Positions 1 to 44,000 of a stretch of 64,000 nucleotides of DNA are shown here, piece after piece. The stretch is taken from positions 11,826,948 through 11,890,947 of the forward strand of contig NC_133948.1 of assembly GCF_031877795.1 (NCBI RefSeq), written 5' to 3'. Source of the DNA: Strix aluco. Its lineage: Eukaryota; Chordata; Aves; Strigiformes; Strigidae. The position numbers were made by a program, and so were the translations under genes. The notes under the pieces are model-generated. The model did no database searches and had not been told where the DNA came from. It worked only from the letters and a program-made list of their open reading frames with translations. Position 1 is the stretch's first letter. Every line of letters begins with the position of its first letter.

Positions 1-3000
1 ACACAAGGTCTGGTCAAAGAAATGAAGCAAGCTAGCAGGACAAATCCTGGCCATTCTCAGCAACCAAGAAGGGTGTGATAGTGCAGCTGACTCAGATTCA
101 CAGGAAGTCCCATTTGTTTTCACTCAGGTTTTGCTTTCACATGGTATTTTTATATCCACAGGTTACCAAGTTGTAGCTACGAAGAACCTACATCATCTGT
201 ATAAAGGGGTTATTTGTCAGGGCTGCTTTTCCATTGCAGAAACCCACTGTCACACTGCAAACTGCATTACCCTTAAATAAAGTATTCTGTAGGAGTGATT
301 AAAGTTAAAATGTTTCTCTTCCATAAACTAACCAAAGGGTGAAATTCCTCTCCTATAAAGATGTGATTTAAAAGTATTGAGCCAGTTGGATTCATTCCCT
401 CTATGCAGAATCATGGAGGAACTCTGCCTTTTAAACACACTTTACATACATAAGGCACTCATACGTAATACATATTGATGCCAGAGTGCATTCAATTCAA
501 TAGAAGAGAGCCAGGCAGATTAATAACATGGTAAATGTTCAGTAAAGGACTAGGGAACAACAGAGAATGGTAGTCTCAACTACACTAACAAAACTGCTGC
601 AGGAAAATGCAGTAGCAATGATCATTTTAGCTCAGTTCCAAACTTCTGTCACAGCTTTCCCCAATAATTCAGGTATCACACTTCAAAGAGTTAACAAAAT
701 AATTAGCTTGTTCAGATGTAGAAGTAAGACCGTCCAGACTGAATTGCTCTGACTCGAAGAAATTTAGCTGACTTGCACCTTAAGTACTGCATCCTGAGCA
801 TCTGCCTGACCATTGCTTTAAAGACAATATAAACTCTTTCCAGATAAGACTCTATATGGTATCAATATTCCTGTCTTACATACACACACAATACAAAAAT
901 GGAACAAAGCTTTAACTGAACAATGAGATCTGGATGCTAGTGCTAGCCCTTCCCCATTGTCTCAGCAATTCTTTGGCACTATTACATCTGACAAAATATG
1001 ATATTTCAATGACAACAGTAATTCCATTAGCTATATTGACCATGGACTGCATATATAAACAACAAAATTCAAAGGCTGTGTAGAGAACAGCCATGCACCA
1101 TTATTAATTTTTTTTTTCACTTACAAAGCTATATTTCCTGAAAAAAAGGGTTACAGATATTATAATTCAAATTCACGTGCTCTGGTGTGGTGCAGCTTGC
1201 TGTAACTTATTGGAAGGACTGCAGATGATAAACATTTGCAGGAGCACAGCATGATATGTGACAATGGTGGCAGAGCTAAACAACCTACGTGAAGCAAAGG
1301 ATGCTACAGAGAACATGAGCTAATGCAGAAATAATCCCATTTATTGCAAAACACTGGTTTTTAGTCTGTGGCATTTCTAGAGCTGTATTATCTTGGTGTC
1401 CAAACGTTCCGTGTCTCCTACTGGGTTACACTGCAGGAGGCCAGTGCAGGAGTGTGTACAGCACAGGCACAGAGCAGTAAACCCCATCACAGTGTGGGAG
1501 ACAAGGGAACAACAACACAAATCTACCTGCTATACCAGAGAAATATCACACTGTCTCTTTTGTAATCCTGACTATACAAAACCTGAATTAAGAGGTAAGT
1601 TTTTATTCTACAAAATAGTTTTTCAGGGTATATTAAAATGTAACACACAATTCCTCCCATAGGAATATGCTGATTCCTAAATCTGCTTCCTAAAACGAGT
1701 TTCTCAGCCACAGTTTCCCATCTGAATTGTCCCTTCACATTCTTCATACAGACCTTTGAGATCTCAAATGTAATTTAAATTAGCCAAACAGGTAAAACTC
1801 CTAACTAAATGTCCCAATGTGGGGTTTTTTTTTCCCCTGGGAAAACAAAGATATGCTTTCTTTTTATGTTATTTGTCAGGAAATAACATACCCTGTTTTA
1901 TTAGAAAATATATTAAAAAAGGAAGAAATATAATTTTATAGGGCATATACTATAGGCCACCCATATATTTAGTAACAAGGCACAAAACCAGCATGTAGCT
2001 ATCAAAACCATCCACCAATGTTAACAGTTACTAAGCTGTCCAATAATTTGGGGGATATGTTTCAGTGTATTTCTGAATCTCCCTGTTAAAGCAGTGACTA
2101 TAAGATGGGAGATTACAGCTCTGAAATAGTAGTTTGTAAATCAAAGCAGTCAAGAATAAGTACTTGGAAAAGTTTTCACAAATAGAGAAACCAATGGTGA
2201 AAAAAGGAAATATCCAGGCTGACCCAAAATATATTTGGAAGAGACAAAAAAGAACCCAGTGGCATGGATAGAAATTACAGGGTAAAAAGAATTGAGTAAA
2301 AGATACACAGCATAAACCTGGATTTTTAGGTTTGGAATCCTCAGTACTCTTATTCATTGTTAAACTGACTTTGATTTTATAATTTAGCAAATAATCATTT
2401 AATGAATTTTCATATCTAAAAAAAAAATCCTTATGATTAAGGCACTAAGTCTTAAAACAAAGAAGAACAAGATGTACTGTAGTTGCAGTAACACTGATTT
2501 ATAAACCAGGTTGGAGTTACCCAAGAGATCCTTGGGCCCTAGCAGTATTTTGACCTCTGCCAGTTATTTCTTAACCGCTGAGTACGGTGTTGCCCATAAG
2601 ACAGTACACAAAATTAAAAATGCCACCTAAAATTCTTCTCGTACTGACATTCTGATAAAACAAAAAGGTCACCTGTCCTAACAAGTCCAAGGGCAGGAAC
2701 AGTCTGGGTCACGTTCCCTATGAACTTCACCAACAGGATGATGACACTGGTGTTACGTGGACAACCTGTAGTACCGATAGCTTCCTATGGGCATTCTCCC
2801 TTTTCTCAAATTAGGACATGTTTTCTGGCCCAAGCCACAGAGTTAGTCCCAGAGACATGCTCGCTGGCTTTGCAGTTGGCTTGGTGTTGAACATTCATCC
2901 AACATGCAGATAAGGACTAGGGAAAGTACTGAAATACAGTGCCTATGGGGAGTGCCATGGCCATCCATAGCTTTGGAACGAGAGGCAACAGTCCCTAATC

Positions 3001-5450
3001 TGGGAGGCTGGGAAATTAATTAGCACTCTAGGTGTCAGTAAAACAATTAGCTAAATCAAAGAAACACAGCTGATGAGTGCTTCCCTTGGACTGACTTAGT
3101 TTTCAGTCAAGTATACTCCATAATAAAGCTGCCACAGACTTGGTCACAAAAATGCTTAAAGATCCTTTTGAACTGCTTCGTACACATTATAAATACTTAA
3201 ATTAACATGTCAGGATCTGGCACTCTAACACTATAATTAAACTCATTGTTTCAAAAGAAATGCTGAGTATACAGCAAGTGTTTGTTTTTAGGCTATATGC
3301 TCCACAGTGCTCTACCCTACAATGACATTAGCACCTAGCCAGACTTTTAGCATTGATGAAAAATTATTTGTCTTTTTAGCTTGAAGCTAACAATGATTAA
3401 GGCCAAAATACAATTAATGTGATTCTGGGTCAATACTGAAATTAATTCAGTTACACTCTACACAGACCAAGTTTTCAAATCAGCTGCCTAACAATTCTCA
3501 GTGATACTGGGAGAACACAGGGCAGCTGTGTGCATGGGAAATAACACCTCCTTGTATAAACCTTGTGTTCCACCCAAGCAGAGCTCATTTTGAATGCATG
3601 AAGGTTTATATTAGTTTTTTCTAACAGTTTCCAGAAAGTTAAGAACATTATAGCTCTTTGTTCTTGCAACTACAGACCCATTTCTGTGTCCCCATTTGCT
3701 TTCAGAAGTCCAGGAGCTAGAAACCACTCTGTCCTGCTCTGGAAAATGGCAGCTTCCAATTCTATCTCTTCATGTTCCAAAGCAGGTAGTATTTTAGCTT
3801 TTTCATTTTCCATTAAAAGAAAAAATCAAAATCATATTAAAAATGCATAGAAGCAAGAGATTTGTCTAAGGACAAAATAAAGAGTCTGAGAAAGTCAGAT
3901 TGGCTAATTACATTAAAGCAGAAGGGCAGAATGTCCCTTCTGTGGCTACACACAAAAACTAAGATGATGAAAAATTCAAGCGAAGGACCTATTTTTAGCA
4001 AGACAAAATTTACAATTTGAATGAAAACCATTGTAATAATTTAAGATACTTTGAATATAAGCTAAGTTTTTAAAGTTATAGGCTCTAATGCTGTAAACAA
4101 AAACCGGTGCAGAGAATAAGGATGAGCTCACACTTACCTCAGCTTGAGGTTCTTCCAGCTACCCTAAGTAGGGGAGCTGCTGGTACAGACCCACACGGCT
4201 GCTCTAGCCTTGAGCGCTGCCAGGTGAGCACAAGAGCTCCAGGGGAATTCTGCTTTTTCACAGCTTTCTGTGGTAGATGACAAGATGGAATGTTCTTCAG
4301 GAGGGACAAAAAAGTCAACCTATTTTATTAATAACAAGGGTAATAACCTCAAGCACTGTTTTTCAACAGAACAACTAGTAGATACTGGAGTGAGCACAGT
4401 TTTACTCCATCCTTTAAGTTCTCTAGCACAGGCCTGCAATACACCCTCCATGAACAAGTGCCATGAATCACCAAGTAAAAACGGGTTGGATTTTTTTTCA
4501 TTTCTCATCTTTCTTGGTGAGGTATCGCCCTCTGTTGTTACATCTGTGACACTGTATTTTAAGTTAAACAGAAGGGAAGCTCTCTCTAGCTGCTGATCTC
4601 TTCCCTCACTTTCTTCCCACCACACAGTAACACTGCAGGTGCAGGACACAGAGACCTGCAGCTAGGACATGAGATCGTTAAATAAATTTAAAAGCCCAGC
4701 AGCCTTCCTCAGAACAGCTTTGCCTGTGAACAACCCTCTTCTGTGCAGTGAGACTGTCTCTCCCCAGGAATATCAGCTTTAAATTCTCCTCCAGCTCAAT
4801 GCTTCAAACCAATGAATTCAAGTGTTCTTCAAAGATAGTAACCAAGGCTCTATAGCTTTTCTCCCAGATGCCAGCCACCACTGGTGATAGATATATTTAT
4901 CATTGCTCCTCATTTTTCTGTCAGCTTTTACTTCATATAAATGTTCCTAATTTTGCCAGTTAAGAAAGTGGTCTGGGCAGGAGTTAAGCCAATTAGCAAT
5001 CGCAGCTGCTGATGGTGCTCTGATCACAACAATCACTTGCACCTGAAGAACTCAGCCTTGTGCTATGTCCTAATTCACCATGGACAGACATTTTGGTTAA
5101 AACCAAACCATAGTCGCTGCAGATGTATTCCAAATTAAGGCACAGATCTTCCCTCCCCCAGCATTTCAGTGCATGAGCTCTTTTGATAACAAAATAGGAA
5201 TAAAACCAAATTCTGAGTTCTAAGAACAGAGTGTTCCATGATCATTAAAAATTAACATTTGTGAGATACTTGGATACATTTGTTATGGGTGATACAGAGA
5301 AATGAAAACATAAATGAAGAGTGGTTACCCCTTTTCAGGACTTGGCCTGAAAATTATGTAGTAATTCTTAAATAGAAGATCTGATTTGTTTAGGGGGTGT
5401 TCTTTAGATATCAGCATTGTAATTGGCTTACAGAGCTACTAGGTGAATAT
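1..5450. other. Non-coding stretch, no feature seen
   Basis: AT-rich sequence with only short chance reading frames on both strands. I see no splice-bounded conserved coding segment, transposon end or RNA gene. Confidence 0.5.
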
Positions 5451-7349
5451 TTTATTTTGTGCAGTTCATTTAAAATAATTCTGTGTATCTAACTAAAGTC
5501 CACTAAAATAAGATGTAACCCTATATCTTAACTGACAGGATAAGGTGGAATGTCTCAGGATCACCTGAACTAGTTGTATTATGCTGTACATGCCATGCAT
5601 GTATATTGTGCTATTAGCCAGAGATATATCTGGAGTCTCTCCGCTAACCAGAAGTATTTCAAATTTACAGTCAAAGAGAGGAACAAGCATGTGCTCACTG
5701 TTCCCATTTATAAAGCATGAAAATGCCCAGGAGAGTGTAAGCTACTTTTTGGGTTTTGTCTGAGAGTGTCCCACAAGAACAGCCCTAACATGGAGGAAGA
5801 AAAGTCACTTTCTTCCTTAAAATCATGAAATGGCCTTTGAATGCAATAGCTACCAACCTGAGGTGGCATTTAACTATTAATCTAAACATTAAAAGTTTTA
5901 TCAGCTGTTCACAATATCAGACAGTTTTTCTATGCAATTATACAAAATTAGAGGAGTACTCAAAGCAGCAAACTTTAGCTAAACATTTGAACTCTGCCCT
6001 CTACAACATCCAGTTTTCAGACCAGAACAAAACCAGGTTGCTGAGGATGTACAGTGAATGTCCCTGGGAAACTGAGAGTTAGTTTTTCAAAATTCTTTAA
6101 TCCTGGGGAGGAAGATGAAGTGACAGTGTCTGATTAACCAGGAGGTCATCTAAAGGCTACTCAGCCTGCCAGAAAAATCACTTGTGTTGTTTGTCTTTAT
6201 CCAAATGGCTGTACAGTTTCACCATATTTTTCTTTTTGTAACAAAGCATGACAAAGAGAGATCTGGGCAATCCTCATTAAAAGTCTTCCTCGTTTGTTTG
6301 TCATCCATTACTATTACCCAGAGCCAAAATCTAGACCCCAAACTGTTTCACTCTCTTCCATCATATTATATAAAATCCCATCATTTTGTGGACACCAAAT
6401 ACTTCAAAATATACAAATACTTTAATACATACAAGTCTTCATAGTCCATTAAATATAATTCATTCCATGGTCTTTAAAATACTCTATCACTGGATTAACT
6501 GGAAGAAAGAGGTTTGCACTGGTATCTATATAGTATTGATTTGATCTGGCCTATGCAAAACCTTTCAGTATACTGCAGGAATTCTACTGGAGCAGCAATT
6601 CTACAAGAATCCAGAGCATTTTGGTTTAGATGCAAATGAAAAAAAAACACTGACAGAAGATTCTGAAGTGAGAATGATTAAAGCTGCAGGAGTTAGCAGC
6701 AGGGTGGTGTAGCACATAAGAGAGACTACTGGCCCCCTGTTTAGATGCACTTATAACAAGTCCAGTGCATCCTTCTCGTAGAATCCCACTGAAATGCTCT
6801 GAGACAATGCAGCATCCCACGGTATGTGTGCAACAGGAACAAGGAACTGTGGTGCAGCTTGACTACGGCAACCGATGACTTCTTTTTACACTTGATTCCC
6901 CAGGAAGCTGCGTTAGATGATAAGATGATCTATTGCTTTTTGCTTTGAAGTGTTAAATCTATCTTTTCTTCTATCTCCAGCTGGTATCAAACTTATCAAG
7001 TGGAGACAATCAGGCTGGTTTAGCTGATATCCCACAGTTGTGGCTATTCTCCTTCATGAACTGTTAACTCATACTGTCATACAGCATGACTTCTGTTTCT
7101 CAATAAAATCCTCAGAAGGAAGAGTTATAGCTTTGCAGAACAGCAGTACAGAGCCCTCAACTGTACTTGAAAGAAAAATGCAAACCCAACATTCTGATGC
7201 TTTGGACTTCTAACCGTGTGCGTGGATTGTTTTGTACTACCATCCATAGAAAGAGGCAATACATTAACACCAGCCCCACAATACAGAGGCCCTAGTAGTT
7301 GTGGGTAGAGACTGACATACCGAGATGGGAATTCATCGGTAAGAAATAA

Positions 7350-7381
<32 letters not shown>

Positions 7382-8221
7382 TTTAAATATATATATAATA
7401 TATAGTGCATATATATAATGTATTGCATGTGTATATATGTGTATTTCGTATAAAAAAGCTTCACATTCAAGTATAGATACATATTAAAATATAAAGAGAG
7501 GAGGACCTTCTGAAGTTAACCTTAAACGGAGAATCTATCACAAGCAGAATTCTTATTAAGATCACTGAGACATGTTTTCCCCAATTTCAAAATGTGATCA
7601 ATTCAGATGGTTGGTGTTCCACTGATTACTGAGAAACACAGCACAACAAAAAGTGGGAAAAGGGAAAAAAAGTTATAATAGAAAGTTAGATATAGTGTCA
7701 AATACATCAATATATACATAAACCCTTCACTTAAGGGAGGCCACGCTTGGAGGGAACAAAATTGATTTTTTTCATTTGAATTCATAGTATAGTCCCTCAG
7801 TGTGGTTTTCTTGTAATCAAGTTATCATAGCAAAAGGAAAAAGAAATTTGAATGATCAGAAGAAGGGTTGACAATCAACCTAAAAGGTAGTTCACAAACC
7901 CTTTTATGAAATATGGCTCATGCAGCCTTGTTCTGCACCTAAAATAGAAAATGTATGACAAGTAGAGAGAACCTTGGATGGAAATTCTGAACCTCAATTA
8001 GCCCTGGATTCAATGTCTAAACAGAAAATCTCACTCTTGAAATCCCAGTGGCCTTCATCTTTAGATTGTTGAAATTATGATCACAAAATCAGTGAGTAAA
8101 TCACCCTGATTTTTTACAAAAGTAGACAGTGAACATACTAAGTTGTTTCTAACTCTGTAAATCTACAAGTCATAGTTTTTGCTTGACAACACAGTACAAT
8201 TTCAGAACTGTAATCAGAAGT
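5451..8221 (-). other. Presumed 3' UTR or downstream flank of SLC5A1
   Basis: No gene or coding signal is seen after the SLC5A1 stop. No AATAAA occurs on the minus strand close to the stop in my scan. A CATAAA variant lies at 7903-7908 and the first AATAAA at 5451-5456, about 2.8 kb downstream. A multi-kilobase 3' UTR would be in line with mammalian SGLT1 mRNA, but the end is not determined here. Confidence 0.3.
7347..7444. repeat. TA/CA microsatellite
   Basis: Runs of TATATA, CACACA and GTGTATATATGTGT occupy about 100 bp within the presumed SLC5A1 3' flank. The array is interrupted and probably polymorphic. Confidence 0.85.
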
Positions 8222-37701
<29,480 letters not shown>

Positions 37702-37762
37702 CCTGGCTGCTCCTCTGGCTTTCTTCTTCTTTCTCTCCTTATGTGCTTCTTGCGGAGTTCAG

Positions 37763-37775
37763 GTTAATGATAAAC
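37763..37775. promoter_or_regulatory. HNF1-like palindromic site near the SLC5A1 start
   Basis: The sequence GTTAATGATAAAC matches the HNF1 consensus GTTAATNATTAAC at all but one specified position. HNF1 is a known activator of mammalian SGLT1 promoters. The site would overlap the start point predicted from the TATA-like box, so either the real start is further downstream or the TATA box is not used. Confidence 0.45.
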
Positions 37776-37793
37776 TGCTGTCATCCCCTACGT

Positions 37794-37801
37794 CTTATAT
37801 A
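37794..37801 (-). promoter_or_regulatory. TATA-like box of SLC5A1
   Basis: The minus strand reads TATATAAG here, 93-100 nt upstream of the ATG. A start site about 30 nt downstream would give a 5' UTR of roughly 65-70 nt. The surrounding sequence has no CpG-rich island, which fits a tissue-restricted TATA promoter. The start site itself is inferred. Confidence 0.5.
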
Positions 37802-38049
37802 ATATATAACTTCAGATTCACTTGTCTCCTGTGGGACACAAGTTGAAGCTGCTGCTTTTCCTCGGACAACAATTCCTTCCCAAATATTGCTCCTCTGTTA
37901 CAGGTGCTGCAGATTTCAGAGTTCGGTCCTGCTGCCAAAGGTGCTCAGGGTTTTAACATCTATGAGCAGATGTCTGAGAAGGAATGAGCACGGAAAGGAG
38001 TGGCTTGGCTGCAATAAACCTGCATATTTACCTCACTGTGTGTGAATAC

Positions 38050-38064
38050 TTTTTTTTTTTTTTT
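38050..38064. repeat. Poly-T run of 15
   Basis: A homopolymer about 350 bp upstream of the SLC5A1 start codon, in the promoter flank. Confidence 0.85.
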
Positions 38065-41000
38065 AAGTGGTTGTACCTGTAAATCTAGTCATGGAAGATG
38101 TAGTTCTTTTAGATGATGATGGGAAGTAATTATCTGTGAGGAGGAGTGACCTGACACCTGGGGAAAACCCAGGGGTCCAGGAGCTGGGACACCCTCTGTG
38201 TCACCTCTCAACTCAGCAGCATTACTCAATGGACAAACAGCCCTGTGTTTCTGGGAAGGAGACAATTGAAGCTGCTTACATCTCACACATGGATACAGGT
38301 AAAGATGCATGTGAACCACAAGACTTAGATCCAGAAGCTTTACTGTGCTGAATTTCAGGGTGTTTAGACCATGGTGTTGGTTCTCTCTATTGTAACTAAT
38401 CAGCTTCACATCCAAGTAAGTTCAAAGTTCATCAGAGCTTGGGTCTTGATCTCCCTTTATTTGTTCCTCTGACTTCAGAATTAAACTAAGCAAAATAACT
38501 GGTCACAAAGATGTGGAACACACTGATTATAGACAGATCTTCGCAGCTCTTAATAAGGAAGCTTCCCCAAACAATGCCTGTGATCCTCTGAGCTAGAAAA
38601 GGTCAGAAAAATCCCAGATATTTAGAACAAGAGACACAGGTGCCAGGCACACTTCTGGGCTCTGAGGATATCCACAAGTCCTATTTCCTGCTCGGTATTC
38701 AGGAATCATTATTCATTTACAGCTGACTAGGCTGCGTTTTGGGAGTAAAAATATTACCCTGAAGTTACACTGAGCAGAAGAAGCAGTACATAGAAAGCAC
38801 AGCGGATTTGACTGATCTTGCAGTGGTTATTTCCTCAGGAGCTGAAATTGAGGTATGGAGCTCTGTTTGTTGGCAATGAGTTTTTCTTAGGTAAACTACC
38901 CCTTGGTAATTGTGGCTAATAAAAAGCATCAAAGTCTAAGAAGCTATAATAAAGTGTGATTACTTATAAGAATAAAATAAAAATCTCACTATTGTTTGAG
39001 CACCTATACTCTTAAAAACAGTCCTGTCTTCTGATAGTTTAGGCATCTCTCCCAAAACACATTCTTCAGTTTGTCCTACAGGACTGTGAAATGTTAGCTT
39101 TAAATCCAACAGAGAAAAAATTAACCCTGGAAGCTGCTGAGCATCCAAAATTCCCATTAGCTGCAACCTTCCCTGCTGTGTATTTCAGAGGAAAATAAAA
39201 GACTTATTTACTAACCTTAATTATCAGGAAACCGTTTGCCTAAGATAGGCTGTAGATGGCACTTCTTTACAAAGATTGACATAGATTCCTATGGGTCCTT
39301 GCAACTAACAGAAAGTTTGGCTTTCATTAATTCCATTTCTGCATCAGTCTACAGAGGTAAAGCGAAGAAAACATTAGACAGGAGCTTGTCTACTATAACA
39401 TGTCTTGTGTTCTCATCCAGACCTCTGTGAAAAAGATCTCAGAGGCTAAGAAACACTACAGTCTCCTGTCCACAGCTCCTAGTGTGGCCACATCAACAAG
39501 ACTCCAGGGTTTGAAACAGTAACAGAGAATCAGTGTCTAAAAAATAATAATCATGCAATTCCTATCTTTATATACAGTGGAAACAAACTTAATTCTGTTT
39601 TCTCTCTGAAGGCCACAAACCCAAACGAAACATTCTCCTCAAGACCATCAAAAAGGGGAGGCAGCTTTGACAAGGCTCTTAATATCTCATCTCCACATCC
39701 TCATATCTGCAATACAAGAAAACCCCTAGAAGCATTATACTCAGCAGATTGTTGGTGTACTAAATGAATCACTTCATTAATTGAATGCATATAAATGGTC
39801 TCTGAAAGGTCAGCCAAGTTTCCAGATTTGAAAGGCTGAACCTACCTTTGTATTAAAGCTCTCAAAGATAAGCATGAGTAAACCTCCTGATGTGAAGAGT
39901 GAGCTTCTCAATCAGGAGATGATGATAACCTCTTTCTCACACTCAGCTAGCAAAGTGCTTCAGTGGGTGCTCTCATCATCCTGAAGTGTCTGGTCAAGCA
40001 AGTATAGGGCTCCAATACTAGAGAAAATTACACTAATTTGATGTATTGAGGAAATTTCTCTAGTCTTTCCTGTGAGCCAGGCCAATTCATTTAAGTAAAA
40101 GAGATTTTAATGCAAGTGAGAAAAACGATTAGTCTAAGTAACATAACATGGTGACAGTGATCCGTGGCTATAATGATTGCTCCCCTCTGGATGAAGTCTG
40201 ATGACATGTAGCTTATCATGAATAAGTCTGTTCATCCCTGAATAGACAAAACAGACAATGGACAAGAGCACATACAGCTACAGAATGGTGTAGTAACTTG
40301 TTCAAAAATCACATACCAGATTACTGATGGAGACCAAACAGAATTATGTCATGGATTTGCATACCCAACTATATAACTGCAAGGGCTGACAGAGGCACCA
40401 CCGTCCTGTGGGGCACACAGCAGGTACATGAACAATGTAGAAGCTGCAACTGCTCTCTTGCATTAGAAAATGGGGCTGTAGCATAGAAAATTTGAGAATT
40501 ATAGCCCTTGCTGCCACTTAGTTTAGTCACTTAAAATCTTGTGTGTAAGTCTTCCTCCTGAAGATGGCAAATGGTAAAACAAATAGTAAAACAAACAAAC
40601 TACAAACAAAGAGAAAGATGCATTAGTATGCAAACTACCTCCCACAGAGGAAATCTAATCTTTTCTCTGACATTCCTCCAAATTTCTTAGTAAAGCAAGC
40701 AGGTTTCTTTTTGGGATGCTCGTCAGAAATGCTGATTTATACACAGCATCCTTTGTACAATTAATAAAGGACAAAAACAGACAAAAAATTGCAGTTATTT
40801 TACTTGCAGAAGGCTATATACTACTACCTTAGTAGAGTCTCTCCCCTTCTTTGCTGGTTTCCCAGACACATAGTATGAATTTAGTGAGGAAAGAGATCAT
40901 ACTTGCAAGTGGACAAAATATAAATTCAAAGCCTCTCAGCAAAGTTTTCCTAAAATGGTCCTAATAATAGAGGATGGCAGTTAGCGTAGGAGCTAGGAGG

Positions 41001-44000
41001 ATTATTTAGCACCTTTTGTTTGATGTCACAAGTCCTTTTTCTCTTTGTGCAATCTCGCTTAAGTGAGCAAAAGTTGGGTCTAATTAGAAGAATTAGTCAC
41101 AGAAGGATGACAAGAATGTTGAAAACTAAAAAGTAGAATCCATAGAAGAGGAATTACTAAAAAGAAGAAAGATCCAAACTCCAGTAGGTATGGCGTAGAT
41201 AAAAGAAAAAATCAGTAGGAAAACAGGTGCTTTCCTAAAAGGTTATCAGAAAGAAAGCAAGGTCATTCTATTCTTATTCACTTAGAGGATCAGATCAAGA
41301 AACATAAAAAACCCACATATTTATCAACAGACAAAAAAAGATAACAAAAAGAAAGTTAACACTTTCTAGACTCGTTTTCTAATTAGAATCTCTACAGAGG
41401 AGAAATATCAGAGGACATGAAAATAGCTTTATATGAAGATAGACCAACAGAATTGAAGCAAGGAAATACATTCAGTTCTTCAGCAACTGATTCAATTATC
41501 TCTTTGTAATCACTAAGTACACCCAGCACTGCAGTATATAAGCATTGCCAGTGTTATAAAAACAACAGTCCAAGGACTGTACTCTTCCTACAAGATAGGC
41601 TAAGACAACAAATAAGTTATCTTTAATTTATTTTTGTTTCATTAATGTTTTATTTATTCTTATAATTTGGGAGATTAATATGGGAGGATTAATGGCAAGA
41701 GATGGGTTCAGAATTTCCATTTGGACCAATAAAGTTGAATAGCAGATTAAAAAATACTCCCAAAACCAATGCAGACTGTCACCAGATTTAGCCACCTGAC
41801 AGCAGGCCGGATTGTTCCCCACAAGCAACTTCTTAATTGAGTAGCATTCTCATTAAAATAGAAGTATGATTATTGTCTCATAGACTATATAACATACAAC
41901 ATATTTATTATCCTCATGATCTAATCTGTCATATTTTGTGTATGTTAGAGGCTTGCTAATCCTTCTTGGGAGCTTCCTGCCTTTCCCCTAAAACAATGTT
42001 TCCAGAAAAATATTTTTGAGAGATCAATACATGCTGATTTGCCACTTCTACTATAGTTAACATTATATAACAGAAAGAATTATCCAGAGTGGCTACATAA
42101 TCATGATCACAACTCTCACAAATATTTTTGCCACTCATGTTTCAGAGATGCTTTAGGGAAAATATCTCCACTGCATAAAATACAAGAGAGACTTGAACAG
42201 GAGATGAGCTGCTGATGCCCCTTCCACTGAAATAATTTTCCAGTTTTTCAGGTGACCTAATGAAAACCCTAGTTGTTCATACTCTATTTTGCTCGAAATA
42301 AATGTAACCACTCTTGAATAACAGATGGGCTCAGCCCTTGTGGATATGTTTTGATTGCCCTACAGCCTTAAGCAGCAACAAAGATATTATTATTATTTAT
42401 TGTATTTGACAGGTTAATTTGATTAAAGAAATCTAAGTGGAGGAGGGAAAAGGTCATAATCTACTAATGTAATAACCTAATATATATGTCCAATTTGTTC
42501 TACAGGGTCCCAGGGGCTCTTCAGTTAAGCCTCTTGTTTGCACAGTGTTTGGTTGGAAAATTAAATGAGGAAAAAATCTAAATAATACTGTACAAAATAC
42601 AACATGAAGCTTCTGGAAAACCAGTAAGAACAGAAAACATTGTTGGAGAGAACCCAGGGAAAACATTCTTTAAGGAATCTGGACTAAAAGAGATAGCATT
42701 TGCATTTGGCATGAACATCTTTTTGCTATGGGAGCAATAAATTGATCAGAAACAGGGAACAGTGAGACATGGGAATCCCTGGTCAGAATAAAAGAATTGC
42801 CTGGAAACACTTCCCTATTCGGGGGAAAGGAAGAACTGACAAACAAACAAAAATAACCCAACCAACAACAAAAAAGTTCATACACACATTACAGTTGGAA
42901 AAAAGAGAGAAATGGAAATAGCAAACACAAAGAATGTAAAAAATATAATAATATTATTTGAAAATAAAAAATATTGATAAATTAGCAGATACATTTGTGC
43001 AGAAGTATCTTTTGGTCAGACTGAGTTCTGACAATCTAGAACAGAACAGAGGACACAAGTGTTATTTTGGCATGAAATGGAGATCCCTTCTGAAGTCATT
43101 TCTTGTTGATCTGCCAACTTATAAAATCTCAAAACCAAAAAATACTTGTTCTATAGTTTGAATCTTTTTAATCAACTTAACACTAACTATTGAAGTTATT
43201 AGAAAACTACTGCTTTTGACAGTAAGGCAGTCGCCTACATCTATTTCCAGGAGAAATGCTGGCCTAATCTGGTATCTTAGAAAGTCTATAAACTTTCCTA
43301 GCAGATAGGAAGAGTAGTGTAGTCATGAGCTATGTATCCTGAGTTAAATGAACACATGGTATAAACTAATGACGTGTTTTCTTACTTTAACAATCACTGA
43401 GGGCAAGACACAGACAGGCTTCATAAAAGGTTATGATCACAGGAATCATTGTAACTGTGTATCACATCTCAAGATTCTTGTACCTCTCATTAAACTCCTA
43501 GGACAACATAAATGGAAATAACATTGCATTGACTGCTGGAGTGAGGCAATAAAACAATTCCAAAACAACCATGTCTTTCCTTTTAAAAGACCCACCCCTC
43601 AAATTCTAAGTTCTGTGGAAATTGGAATTTAAGACATTAATTAAACTATAACCCAGAATGACATGAGAGGTTCAGCACAGCAAAAGTTAAATATCTCAGT
43701 AGCTGTAACAAAGTTATCACTCATATTCAAAGCTTTGATTTAGATTATATGTTTTTGCTAACATATTCTTTTTATTCCAATCGTAATTTTAATGACTGTA
43801 CATATCTGATTAAAGCTACATCTGGTCATGAGTTTTATAGCTAGCCTGGTGAACAATCAAATTCAAGTAGCTACATACATTCTGTTTAAAATACTTCACG
43901 ACGCCTTCTGATATTGTGCGAAGTGTCAGCCACAGCAAAACTTTGTGACTACTAAAACTCAAACCTCAATGTACATGAATTTTATCATTTTATTTGCACT

